From Rhizophagus clarus (taxonomy: Eukaryota > Glomeromycota > Glomeromycetes > Glomerales > Glomeraceae): a stretch of 64,000 bases of DNA. Under the pieces are notes generated by a model that had not been told where the DNA came from, did not search any database, and saw nothing but the letters and a program-made list of their open reading frames with translations. How positions within the stretch are numbered: position 1 is the stretch's first letter; every line of letters starts with the position of its first letter. Below are positions 21,998 through 32,292 of this stretch, piece by piece. Location of the stretch: positions 1,180,501-1,244,500 of the forward strand of contig BLAL01000058.1 in assembly GCA_015698045.1 (NCBI GenBank), given 5' to 3'. A program made the translations under genes and the position numbers.

Positions 21998-22675
21998 TAA
22001 GGATGGTGCCGCAATTGATTTATCAAATCTGCAATATTGCGGATTTTGGAGTTGAATTGCGGTTAGTGAACCGCAATTCCGCAATTCACCTGATCGGTTT
22101 TGGCAGTTTACCGAACTGATTTAATAAAAAAAATGTTTACGCAACGTTTTTTTTAATTAATTTAACGAAAAAACGTTGCGAAACATTTTTTCAAAGTATT
22201 TTAATTAATAAAAAACGTTTCGCAACGTTTTTTTAATTAATTTAAAGAAAAAACGTTGCGAAACGTTTTTTCAAAGTATATTTAATTAAAAAAAAACGTT
22301 TCGCAACGTTTTTTAATTAATTTAAAGAAAAAACGTTGCGAAACGTTTTTTCAAAGTATATTTAATTAAAAAAAACGTTTCGCAACATTTTTTCAAAGTA
22401 TATTTTAATTAAAAAAAACGTTTTACAACATTTTTTTGGATTGCTTTAGCAAAATTGCAATTCCGCAAATGTATCGCAATTCCGCAAATGTGCCGCAATT
22501 CCGCAATTATTCCGCAATTGAATTGCGGTACTTTGCGGAATTGCGGAATATTTGCGGAATTGCGGACAATTGCGGATTGCGGAATTGCGGATATTTAGAT
22601 TTAAAAATCCGCAATGTTCCGCAATACTGTAAATCGCAATTATTCCGCAATTGCTTATTTGCGGCACCATCCTTA
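21998..22675. mobile_element. 678-bp hAT-type MITE with 8-bp target duplication
   Basis: Termini are TAAGGATGGTGCCGCAA and its reverse complement. The target duplication CCTATAGA lies at 21,990-21,997 and 22,676-22,683. TAAGG fits the YARNG start of hAT elements. The interior has no gene. It has GCAATTCCGCAA-type arrays near both ends (22,020-22,090; 22,450-22,660) and a palindromic tandem core (22,110-22,435). The two overlapping frames at 22,436-22,762 and 22,446-22,670 are products of the GCAATTCCGCAA repetition. Confidence 0.95.
22110..22435. repeat. Tandem palindromic core of the MITE (~75-bp units)
   Basis: About four to five units of AACGTTTCGCAACGTTTTTT followed by AATTAATTTAAAGAAAAAAC and the complementary GTTGCGAAACG. 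Each unit can itself fold, so the core is a string of hairpins. Units are near-identical, suggesting recent amplification within the MITE. Confidence 0.85.
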
Positions 22676-22758
22676 CCTATAGACATAATAAAAAATTTTT
22701 TCTTCTGCGAAAAATTGGTTCACAGATCCTTTATAAAAAATAATATTCAGGTTGTATC

Positions 22759-22890
22759 ATAAAAATTTATTAATTATTAAAAAATATTAATAAAAAGTAT
22801 AATAATTTATTAATTATTAAAAAATATTAATAAAAAGTACAATAATCTATTAATTATTAAAAAATATTAATAAAAAACATAATGATCTAT
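22759..22890 (+). repeat. 40-bp tandem array, right part
   Basis: Continuation of the 16,380-16,696 array after the retroposon, about three units. It begins with the second copy of the retroposon target duplication and decays into TTATTAAAAAATATA words to about 23,000. Confidence 0.85.
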
Positions 22891-23174
22891 TAAAAAATAT
22901 AATTTACTGTATTTATAAAAAGCATAATAAATTTAAAATATTAATAAAAAAATATAATCTATTAAAAATTAACAATTAAAAATATTGTAAAATACATTAT
23001 TATTAAAAATATTACTAATAAATAATGTAGTAGTTTAATAATAATAGTAAAAAAAATAAAAAATTATCAAATTCTAAACAAAAATAGTAAGTTAATGATT
23101 TGCTTAGAAAAATTGATTGTTAAGCAGTAAATTGCTAATCTGCTAATTTTAAAGATTTATTAAAGCAAGAAAGA

Positions 23175-23395
23175 TTTAGCCAGAATTATAGCATTAAGAA
23201 ATTATGTATATGACATATAATAGGTATGATATATAGGTTTTTACTAACTGAAAAAATTTAAAGTTTCTAAAATACTTAATAAAAATGAAAAAATAAAGAG
23301 TATGATGCTAATAATAAATATTTTATTATAATTATGTGATTCTATTTAGCTTTAATGTTCCCCTAATTTTTGCCAAATTCTTTTTAATTAGTAAT
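23175..23395. repeat. Direct repeat flanking a foldback element, left copy
   Basis: ATTATAGCATTAAGAAATTA, the TAATAGGTAT and TTTTACTAAC words, AAAATACTTAATAAAA and the TGTTCC end recur in the same orientation at 25,045-25,240. The two copies sit about 35 bp and about 190 bp from the ends of the foldback element between them. Confidence 0.6.
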
Positions 23396-23430
23396 GATCT
23401 ATTATTTTAAGACAAATAATTTATATTATA

Positions 23431-24852
23431 ATCTACCATTCTGATTAAAAGTTTAGTATTAAATACTAGATTTATTTATATTAAAATATAAAAAAAACTA
23501 TTATGAAATATAAATTGAATGAAATAAATAAGTTTATATTTTATATCAGATTTGTCTATATTTTATATTAGATTTTTCTATATTTATATTAGATAAGTTT
23601 ATATTTTATACTAAATCTATATTTTAATATAGAATGCCTTATATTTTATACTAGACTAATTTGTAAAACTTCACCAGTATAATTATCACTTGTTTATCTG
23701 CATAGCATTATAAGAAAAAAGAAAAACTTCTATAATTTATTGGAATGTTTACAATAAGTTTAATCATAAATATAAAAAAAGCTTCTTAATAAAAATAATT
23801 AAGACAAATTTTTATAACAAATTTTGAAATTTTCAGTTTATTAATAAATTTATAATTTTGGTGGATATTTGAATTGGTATTTTTACTGGGAGTACCACAT
23901 ATAGAATAAAAGTAATATTATACTTGTATCCTCTCTTTATTTAATAAATGCAGATGTATTTTCAATACCTTAAAAAAAATAAATTTATAATTAAAATTGC
24001 TGTCATAAAAATTTTAATTTTTCATATTTTATTAATTATTTGTAACTTTTGCCAATATAATTCAATTATTTAAAAGCATCTTTATAAAATTACAATTATG
24101 AGTTTGAAAATTTCTTAAAGAATTTAATCATAATATTAGTATAGAAGAATTTATTAATATTTTTTATACTATTTATTTTAGAATGTTAAATCAGAAAAGT
24201 ATTTAAAATAGCTTATATATAAAAAAATCTGTACTAATCATTTTACTATAAACTTCTCCTATATTTATAATTAAACTTATAATAGATATTCCAACAATTT
24301 ATATATATAAAAAGAATTGTCAGAAAAATTATTTCTTTTTAATGACACTTTGTATAAAATTTTACAAATTATATGACTTAATGTTAAAGTAGCATCATTT
24401 ACATATCTTAATACCTGTTGTTTGAACTCTTCTAGTAAGTCATTTAATAATCTTGAAAAAAAATTAGTTGGCATTTTAACAAAAGTTTTAGTTATAATAA
24501 TAAACAAATATATATAATAAATTAATAATAATGAATTTTTGCATTATACCTAATGTATTTTTTAAGTTTATTTACTAATAAAAAGGTTTTTTTATTTGAT
24601 TTATTAAAAGTAATTATTTATATATTACAAATAACAAATAAGTAAAAATTTTAGTTTACAGTAGGTGTGATAATTATGCTAGTAAAACTTAATAAATTAG
24701 TCTAGTATAAAATATAGGGAGATTTATATTAAAATATAAATCTGATCTAGTATAAAATATTGATTTATTTAATATAAAATATAGGTAAATTTAGTACAAA
24801 ATATAGATAAATCTAGTATTTAATACTAGATTTTTAATCAAAATGGCAGATC
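23431..24852. mobile_element. Foldback element with ~230-bp inverted ends
   Basis: The left end (ATCTACCATTCTGATTAAAA) matches the right end as reverse complement (TTTTAATCAAAATGGCAGAT). The arms continue through TAGTATTAAATACTAGAT and a series of TATATTTTATATTAGA-like words to about 23,660 and 24,660. The interior (about 1 kb) has one minus-strand frame of 76 codons (24,277-24,507, MFIIITKTFVKMP) with no family I recognise and Leu/Lys/Asn-rich composition; I do not call it a gene. No clear target duplication. Confidence 0.6.
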
Positions 24853-25044
24853 ATACTATATTATTATTATTTTTGTATTTAAATAACTTTTATTTATGAA
24901 AAAAATATATAACCTTTTTCTAAATACAAATGCAGAATTAAATACAGAATTAAATACAGTATATAGTATATATAATATAAAAGTGAAAGGTCATTTATAT
25001 CATATGAATTACCAAAAAAAGAGTAAGTCAACAGTAAAGTAGTT

Positions 25045-25240
25045 TTGGCTGGCATTATAGCATTAAGAAATTACAAATGTGACAAATAATTGGTATAATA
25101 AATAGGATTTTACTAACCAAAAAATTCTATCTTTAAAATACTTAATAAAATGAAGAGTGAAGAGGGTGTAATGCTAGTGATTGATAAATGTTTTAATATG
25201 ATCACATGACTTTGCTCTACTTTATATGTTCCTTAAAAAA
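25045..25240. repeat. Direct repeat flanking a foldback element, right copy
   Basis: Partner of 23,175-23,395, in the same orientation and diverged by small indels. Confidence 0.6.
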
Positions 25241-25369
25241 GAAGATTTTTTGAAAAAAAGAAATTGTTTATTACACAAAATAATCTAACAATCTGGTAAA
25301 ACATATAAAAATACACTAAAATTTTGTTTTTACAATAATATAAATCTCTTGGCAGACCATCCTTTATTA

Positions 25370-26715
25370 TATTATATTAATTAAATTAGTAAGAATTACT
25401 ATACTATATATAGATATAGTAGACTTATCAGTTACAAACTGATATAAAATATATTTCATTTATATGTTATTTAGAAAGACTAATAATTTAAAATTTAACA
25501 AATAGTAAAAGTAATTATTTATTTAATTTTGAATGTAAATTTATTAAAATTTATTTTTGCATTTATTATTATTATTTTTTTTTTGTTTTAATTTTGTAAT
25601 TGTAATTATAATAAATGATTAATATAAATTTCATCATAAATCTTATATTGTTTATATATCCTACAATTAAAAATAATAAATTTAATATAAATGTATACAA
25701 AAAAAAAAAAATCTTAATATAAACATATATATTAAAACATATATATTAAATGAAACTTCTTATTGGCATATTATAGAAACCTAAAATTTAGGAATTTATA
25801 TAATTTTATTAGTTTTACAAGTTTATTTAATGATGAAAAATAATATTTTGATGATTGCATTCTGTAAGTCAGGATGGATATAGCTTCTGATAAATTGTTT
25901 ATATAGTATATAAATTAAGTATTAATAAAAGCATATATAGGTCATTAAAAAAAAAAAAAATAATGAAGAAAAATAGAGTAAATAATTTAAATATAAGTCA
26001 CAAATAGAGAAACTGTAAAAAAATTTTTACAATTTCTTTAACAGGTTTAAATATAGAAATAAATACAATTCAAGAATTAGTCTTTTATAATTCAATTGAA
26101 AATTTAAATAAAATAAGAATAGAAGAAATTAATAGTTATGAAATCAACTATTACTTTTGATTGGAAACAAAAGCTAACACTTTGCAAATATGTGACTTGT
26201 TGCATTTTTTCTACCTCAATGAATTTTATGGGATTTAATATGAAAATTAACTACTGTATATCATGGGCCATAGTACCCCCCCCCCCCCATGCATAGTACT
26301 TCTCCTCTTTCACCCAACAAAAAGTTCCATTTTCTATTGATTTTATTATTTAATGAATCTAATTTTGCCCAGATATTATGTAAAAATAATTTTCTGGTTA
26401 TTAAATATATTCTATTCATAATAAAATTTGAGTTATTGACATGGTAGTACAAGGTGGGATACCCGGGTACTATGACCTGTGATATATGGTAGTTTGATTA
26501 GATCTAAGCCACTTTTTTTTTTTAAAAAAAAAATGACACATAAATATCAGATATAAAGTTGACCGTGAGTATTTAATTTAACTTTATTTATTTTTTTTTT
26601 TTAAAAAAAAAAGGACCATTACATGTTTCACAAATATGTGCCTTGTTGCATTTTTCTATCTCAATGAATTTTATGGGATTTCATGTGAAAATTAACTAGT
26701 TGATTAGATCTTTTT
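25370..26715. repeat. Right arm of the ~1.1-kb inverted repeat (partner 1-1130)
   Basis: Reverse complement of 1-1130. The arm is slightly longer through internal insertions (about 25,560-25,700 and 25,860-25,960) and runs into the 207-bp tandem repeats. Confidence 0.75.
26251..26492. mobile_element. MITE with palindromic ends, copy 2
   Basis: Same element as 206-433: CTACTGTATATCATGGGCC at the left, its complement at the right. It contains a C13-14 run at about 26,274-26,288 absent from the first copy. The interior has the same orientation as copy 1 although the surrounding arm is inverted. The minus-strand frame 26,261-26,452 is an artefact of this element. Confidence 0.7.
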
Positions 26716-27245
26716 TTAATATAAAATTTTTTTTTAAAAAAAAATGACTCTTAAATATAAAGTTGACCGTGAGTATTTAATTTAACTTTATTTATTTTTT
26801 TTTTTTTAAAAAAAAAAGGACCATTACATGTTTCACAAATATGTGCCTTGTTGCATTTTTCTATCTCAATGAATTTTATGGGATTTCATGTGAAAATTAA
26901 CTAGTTGATTAGATCTTTTTTTAATATAAAAATTTTTTTTTAAACAAAAATGACTCTTAAATATAAAGTTGACCGTGAGTATTTGATTTAACTTTATTTT
27001 AAAAAAAATGGACCAGTAAAAAATTACATGGTTCACAAATATGTGTCTTGTTGCATTTTTTCCACCTCAATGATTTTTCATGTGAAAATTAGCTAGTTTG
27101 ATTAGATCTAAGCTACTCTTTTTTTAATATAAAAACGATCAGTAATCTCGACCCCACTTCTAAAACTTAAAAAAAAAATAAAAAATAAAAATGGCTCATA
27201 AATATAAAGTTGACCGTGAGTATTTGATTTAACTATTATTTTAAA
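26530..27245. repeat. ~207-bp tandem repeat, about 3.5 units
   Basis: AAAGTTGACCGTGAGTATTT recurs at about 26,551, 26,759, 26,966 and 27,207 (spacings about 207, 207 and 241), followed by a T-run/A-run palindrome, CATGTTTCACAAATATGTG and the GAATTTTATGGGATTTCATG block. A reversed partial unit opens the window (1-160). Confidence 0.85.
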
Positions 27246-27277
27246 AAAAAAAAAAAATTAAAATTTTTTATTATTAG

Positions 27278-27505
27278 AGAGAATCCAATATCATTCGAAT
27301 CCTCAAAATCCTTCTCACACTCAAATTACGAGACATGGAGTAATTAAAGAATTGAAACCAGATTTAAAATATATTGTCGAAACTAACGGAGAGAGAAAAG
27401 GTAATAAATAACAGTTAGTTTATTTCATTAAAAATTAAATTACTTATTGTATATTTTACATTTTAATTAGAAATTAATGAAGACCAAATTATCGGACCCG
27501 CGTAA
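27278..27505 (+). pseudogene. Orphan 3' exon pair of an unidentified protein gene
   Basis: After an acceptor (ttattag, ending 27,277) an open exon runs 27,278-27,400 with product words RIQYHSNPQNPSHTQ and VIKELKPDLKYIVETNGERK. Then come a 70-nt intron (gtaata...aattag, 27,401-27,470) and a last exon 27,471-27,505 (EINEDQIIGPA, stop). The base composition and residue mix differ sharply from the surrounding repeats and look like a real protein C-terminus. No upstream exon is found, because the sequence before 27,245 is tandem repeat. I do not recognise the family. It may be a gene cut off by repeat expansion or the 3' part of a gene with a long first intron. Confidence 0.45.
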
Positions 27506-28560
27506 TTTCTTTTTAAAAAAAAATAATTTGTATTTTTTTTATGTATTTTTTTTATGAAATTGAATTTTTTTTATGAAATAAATTGAATTTTTCACCGCTA
27601 TAAATTTTATTTTTTTATTTTTCATTTCCTTTTAAATGTCATTTCGTACGTTGATGCATCGAACACATCAAAAGTAAAAATGATGGTATATTTTTCCACG
27701 ACTTTAAAATGTTATTTTTTTTTGAAAAGAGAAATCCAAAATTGAAAGAGCAATTTAATACGTTATAAGTGATCTAATACTATATAATGTAATTTCATTG
27801 ATAAAATTATTATGCAAGACATGCTATCTTATTTCAAAAGTAATAAAAGTTTAATTAGTATTAAAATATTAATTTTTCATTATATGTTTTTTACTATATA
27901 TGGTTGGTTAATTAGACATTTAGTCTCGAGGTAATAATAAAATAAATAAATAGAGGGTTTATATTTATATATATTTGTAACAGGAATTGTGAATCTGACG
28001 GATATCTCACGCCAAAGTAGTCGTGTTCAGAAGTTTCACATAATTTTTATCAGGCATCAAGTGCAAAAGGACCCGAAAATTTTCATATCCTTTTCCTAAA
28101 TACTGTAATTCTTAGTGAGCAATCAAGGTGGACAGTAAATTACGAGTCTTTTAGACAATATCCTATTAATTTATATACAAGTAAAAATTTAAACTTTGAT
28201 ATTTTCGGTCGGTTCACCTTAAACTGATACTGTGATATATAAAAAAAACTCAAAGTTGCTATGATCGATAGGTTTCCACGATACGAATGAGCTTACAAAC
28301 TATTTTTAATCATGGTATTATTATAACTTATCATATTTATCACTTTTAAAACCACCTTTTATTGGATTTAATGCATAAATACTGACTGAATATGTTGTCT
28401 TTATGCGTATATGTTACATACTTCACAATTATTCTGATAACACCCCCATTTTTACAAATTATTTTTTTTTTATCCGTCACTTTACTTAACTCTCAATCAG
28501 CAAATTTTGTGCATATTTATACAAACCATCAATACTGTGCATACTTGCAGTATGTATTAT
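27506..28560. other. Gene-free stretch
   Basis: Polyadenylation-like AT-rich sequence follows the orphan exons. The 60-codon frame at 28,392-28,574 is Leu/Ile/Tyr-rich and has no family resemblance. 27,990-28,300 is slightly richer in G+C but has no long frame. Confidence 0.5.
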
Positions 28561-28740
28561 CTATAATTCATTAAAATGCTGCAATATCATTATATAATAG
28601 TACTCTTTATTTGATACTAGTTTTTCAAGATCAAGTAGTTGAATTTGTAAATCGCCAATCTCTTCTTCCTTGCTTTTTATATTTTTCAGTAATTGAATTT
28701 TCCTAAATAGTATAAACAATTTTGCGCGATTCAACTGCAT
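28561..28740 (-). CDS. Small coiled-coil open frame (59 codons), doubtful
   Basis: Starts with ATG at 28,740 and ends at a TAG at 28,561-28,563. The segment IKSKEEEIGDLQIQLLDLEK has a heptad-like spacing of Leu/Ile typical of a coiled coil. It is either a tiny gene, the terminal exon of a larger gene whose other parts are lost, or chance. There is no recognisable partner upstream. Confidence 0.25.
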   Translation of the reverse strand: MQLNRAKLFILFRKIQLLKNIKSKEEEIGDLQIQLLDLEKLVSNKEYYYIMILQHFNEL

Positions 28741-28869
28741 ACCATGTTAATAAACAGAAATCATTCGCTTCCATAAACCTCGCTCCGTCGGACGTTTGAA
28801 ATACTGAAACTTAAATAGTCACTAATTTCAACTTAATTCACTTTTTTCGATGTTATTGCGATATTTAAT

Positions 28870-31530
28870 ACTATGAATAAGATCTTGGCAGATAAATAAA
28901 TATATTTCTTATATTTTCATTGTCTTTTCTATCAAAATACCGAAAAAAAAATTTGACATAACCAGTGATGTGCACTTGGAAGATTGGAAGCACTCTTGGA
29001 AGGACTTTTGGAAGGTTTGGAAGCATAATTCCTTAATAAATTCATTTGGATTGGAAGCTTCCAATTGAATTTTATTTCATTGGAAGCATAAAATGCACAT
29101 CACTGGACATAACTATATGCAATTTTCAGTAATCTCCAATTGAGATAATTATTTAATTAAATCAGTCTATACAAACCGTTATAAGAAATTTCATGAGCAA
29201 ATGATCATGGCTGACATATAAATGTACTTCTTATATTTTCTTGGTCTTTTCTATAAAAATATCAAAAAAAAAATTAGACATCATGTGTAATTTTCAGTAG
29301 TCTCAGGTTGTAATAATCAATTAATTATTATCCGTTCTATACAAACCATTATTAGATATTTCATGAGCAAATGATCATGGCTGACATACAAATGTATTTC
29401 TTATATTTTCTTGACCCTTTCTATCAAAATACCAAAAAAAAATTAGACATCAATATGTGCAATTTTATCAAAATCACCAATTGAGAGAAAAATATTGTAT
29501 CACTAACTGTTATATACATACCGGCATAAGAAATTTTCATGAGCAAACGATCATGGCCGAAATACAAGAGAATTACCTATATTTTCTTGACCCTTTCTAT
29601 CAAAATATCAAAAAAAAATTCGACATTAATATGTGCAATTTTAAGAAATTTCCAATTGAGACATAAATATTAAATAATTGTCTGTTATATACAAACAATC
29701 ATAAGAAATTTAATGCGCAAACGATCATGGCCAAAATATAAACGTATTACTTATATTTTCTTGGTCTTTTCTATAAAAATATCAAAAAAAAATTAGACAT
29801 CATGTGTAGTTTTCAGTAGTCTCAGGTTGTAATAATCAATTAATTATTATCCGTTCTATACAAACCATTATTAGAAATTTCATGAGCAAATGATCATGGC
29901 TGACATACAAATGTATTTCTTATATTTTCTTGACCCTTTCTATCAAAATACCAAAAAAAAATTAGACATCAATATGTGCAATTTTATCAAAATCACCAAT
30001 TGAGAGAAAAATATTGTATCACTAACTGTTATATACATACCGGCATAAGAAATTTTCATGAGCAAACGATCATGGCCGAAATACAAGAGAATTACCTATA
30101 TTTTCTTGACCCTTTCTATCAAAATATCAAAAAATAATTCGACATTAATATGTGCAATTTTAAGAAATTTCCAATTGAGACATAAATATTAAATAATTGT
30201 CTGTTATATACAAACAATCATAAGAAATTTAATGCGCAAACGATCATGGCCAAAATATAAACGTATTACTTATATTTCCTTGACTTTTTCTATCAAAATA
30301 TTAAAAAAAAATTCGACATAAATAAGTGTATTTTTACGAAATCTCTGATTTAAATGATTATTTAATTACTATTTGTTATATACAAACCGTTACAAAAAAT
30401 TTCATGACAAATGATTATGGCCAACATATACGCATTTCTAATATTTTCTTGAACTTTTCTATCATAATATCAAAAAAAAATTCGATATTAATGTGTGCAA
30501 TTTTAAGAAATCTCCAATTGAGATATAAATATTAAATTATTATCTGTTATATACAAACCGTCATAAGAAATTTGATGAGCAAATGATCATGACCGAAATA
30601 TAAAAGTATTACTTATATCTTCTTGGCTTTTTCTATCAAAAACTCAAAAAAAATTCGACATTAATAAGTGCATTTTTAAGAAATCTCAGATTGAGTTAAT
30701 TATTTAATTACTATTTGTTATATACAAACCGTTATAAGAAACTTCATGAGCAAATAATCATGGCAAAATATAAATGCATTTCTTATATTTTCTTAAACTT
30801 TACTATAAAAAAACAAAAAAAAATTTGACATTATTATATGCAATTTTCAGTAATCTTCGATTGAGATTATTAACTAGTTATTATCTGTTCAATACAAACC
30901 GTTATAAAAAATTTCATAAGCAAATGATCATGGTCGACATACAAATGTATTACTTATATTTTCTTGACCCTTTCTATCAAAATACCAAAAAAAAAATTAG
31001 ACATCAATATGTGCAATTGTTATCAAAATCATCAATTGAGAGATAAATATTGTATTACTAACCGTTATAAACAAACCGACATAAGAAATTTCATGAACAA
31101 ATGATCAAGACCGAAATACAGATGCACTACTTATATTTTCTTGACCTTCCTATCAAAATACCAAAAAAAAAAATTAGACATCAATATGTGCAATTTTTAT
31201 CAAAATCATCAATTGAGAGATAAATATTGTATTACTAACCGTTATAAACAAACCGGCATAAGAAATTTCATGAACAAATGATTAAGGCCGAAATACAAAT
31301 GCATTACTTATATTTTCTTGACCCTTTCTATCAAAATACCAAAAAAAAAATACGACATTAATATGCGCAATTCTAAGAAATCTCCGATTGAGAGATAAAT
31401 ATTAAACTATTATATGTTATATACAAACCGTCATAAGAAATTTCATGAACGAATGATCATGGCCAAAATATAAATATATTATATTTTCTTGACTTTTTCT
31501 AAATATCTTTAATATGCTTGCCTTATTCTT
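28870..31530. repeat. Satellite array, 15 monomers of 169-177 bp
   Basis: An anchor ATGATCATGG (or close variants) recurs at 29,201, 29,371, 29,547, 29,721, 29,890, 30,066, 30,240, 30,411, 30,583, 30,754, 30,924, 31,101, 31,278 and 31,453. A first monomer at about 28,880 is displaced by a MITE. Each monomer also contains TTATATTTTCTTG, a CAAAAAAAAATT run and CAAACCGT-ATAAGAAATTT. Three consecutive monomers (29,350-29,760) are duplicated almost exactly at 29,870-30,260, giving a 519-bp higher-order unit. The short frames here (29,457, 30,326, 30,774) are monomer products, not genes. Confidence 0.95.
28963..29105. mobile_element. 143-bp hAT-type MITE inside the satellite
   Basis: Ends CAGTGATGTGCA and its complement; 8-bp target duplication GACATAAC at 28,955-28,962 and 29,106-29,113. 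The interior is built of TTGGAAG words in both orientations. Removing it restores the 170-bp satellite spacing. Confidence 0.95.
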
Positions 31531-32290
31531 TTCTATCAAAATATCACTTTTAAAAAAAGTTGTTTTTAAAGCTACCATCAAGCTCAAATTACTTAATAAG
31601 CTTTGAGAAATGACTCAAGATACTATAATTGGTAATTTCATTGTAATAACGTGTTTTTCGATAATCATTCAAAATAAAAATGCATGTTTTACATACGCAG
31701 CATATATTTCTAGTTATAAAACTGGGATTAAGTTACAAATTCTGTTTTATATCTTTTTTTTTTTTTTAGATTAGTAATGTAAATTTCTTCATTGCAATTT
31801 AAATTTGTACAGCAAGAAATACCTAGTTAATTATTATTATAATCATATTACTATCTAATTATTTTCGATATCACATAATATAAAAAAGATTATCTAACGT
31901 AAATAGATTAGTGTAAACTAAACTTTATATAAATAATTAGATGGAATTCTACGCCCTAATTGCGAAACAAATAAACAAAATACCAAACGCTACGCTGAAA
32001 TATCACACGTGTAATTCTGGTTTTATTTAATAAATCAAAATCCAAAATTTTTTTATCTAATTAGTCAACGAAAATACTAAATTTCCAATGAACTTAATAA
32101 AACTTATAATGGAAATTTCGATCAATAATTAAAATCTTAATATTTAAAATGTTTAAAAAATTTTTACGACTGAGTAAAATTTGATATAAAACACGTATTT
32201 ATAACTTTGCATCACCTAATTGTATCTATAATTTAATAAAATTAAATAAATTTTCGTCTATTAGTATGATTAAAATTTATTGGATAAAAA
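31531..32290. other. Gene-free stretch
   Basis: AT-rich with no repeat or gene identified. Confidence 0.5.
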
Positions 32291-32292
32291 TT

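Larger units (their letters stand above)
16697..22758 (-). mobile_element. LINE-type retroposon (minus strand), ORF1 only, carrying nested insertions
   Basis: It begins on the + strand with a T run (16,697-16,721), the poly-A tail of a minus-strand retroposon. It is bounded by a 14-bp target duplication ATAAAAATTTATTA at 16,683-16,696 and 22,759-22,772. Removing it restores the 40-bp array in register. Subtracting the hAT element, the MITE and their duplications leaves about 2.0 kb, which holds a broken ORF1 and short untranslated ends but no endonuclease or reverse transcriptase. It was presumably mobilised in trans or is an internally deleted derivative. Confidence 0.85.

Noticed and set aside
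22436..22762. 108-codon + frame and 74-codon - frame full of Arg-Asn-Cys-Ala repeats
   Set aside because: Both are translations of GCAATTCCGCAA-type repetition inside the hAT MITE.
24277..24507. 76-codon minus frame as a foldback-element gene
   Set aside because: Composition matches AT-rich background, with no conserved motif and no second copy to compare.
28870..31530. CRISPR-like regular repetition
   Set aside because: Monomers are 169-177 bp and similar along their whole length. There are no short identical repeats with unique spacers, and the genome is eukaryotic.
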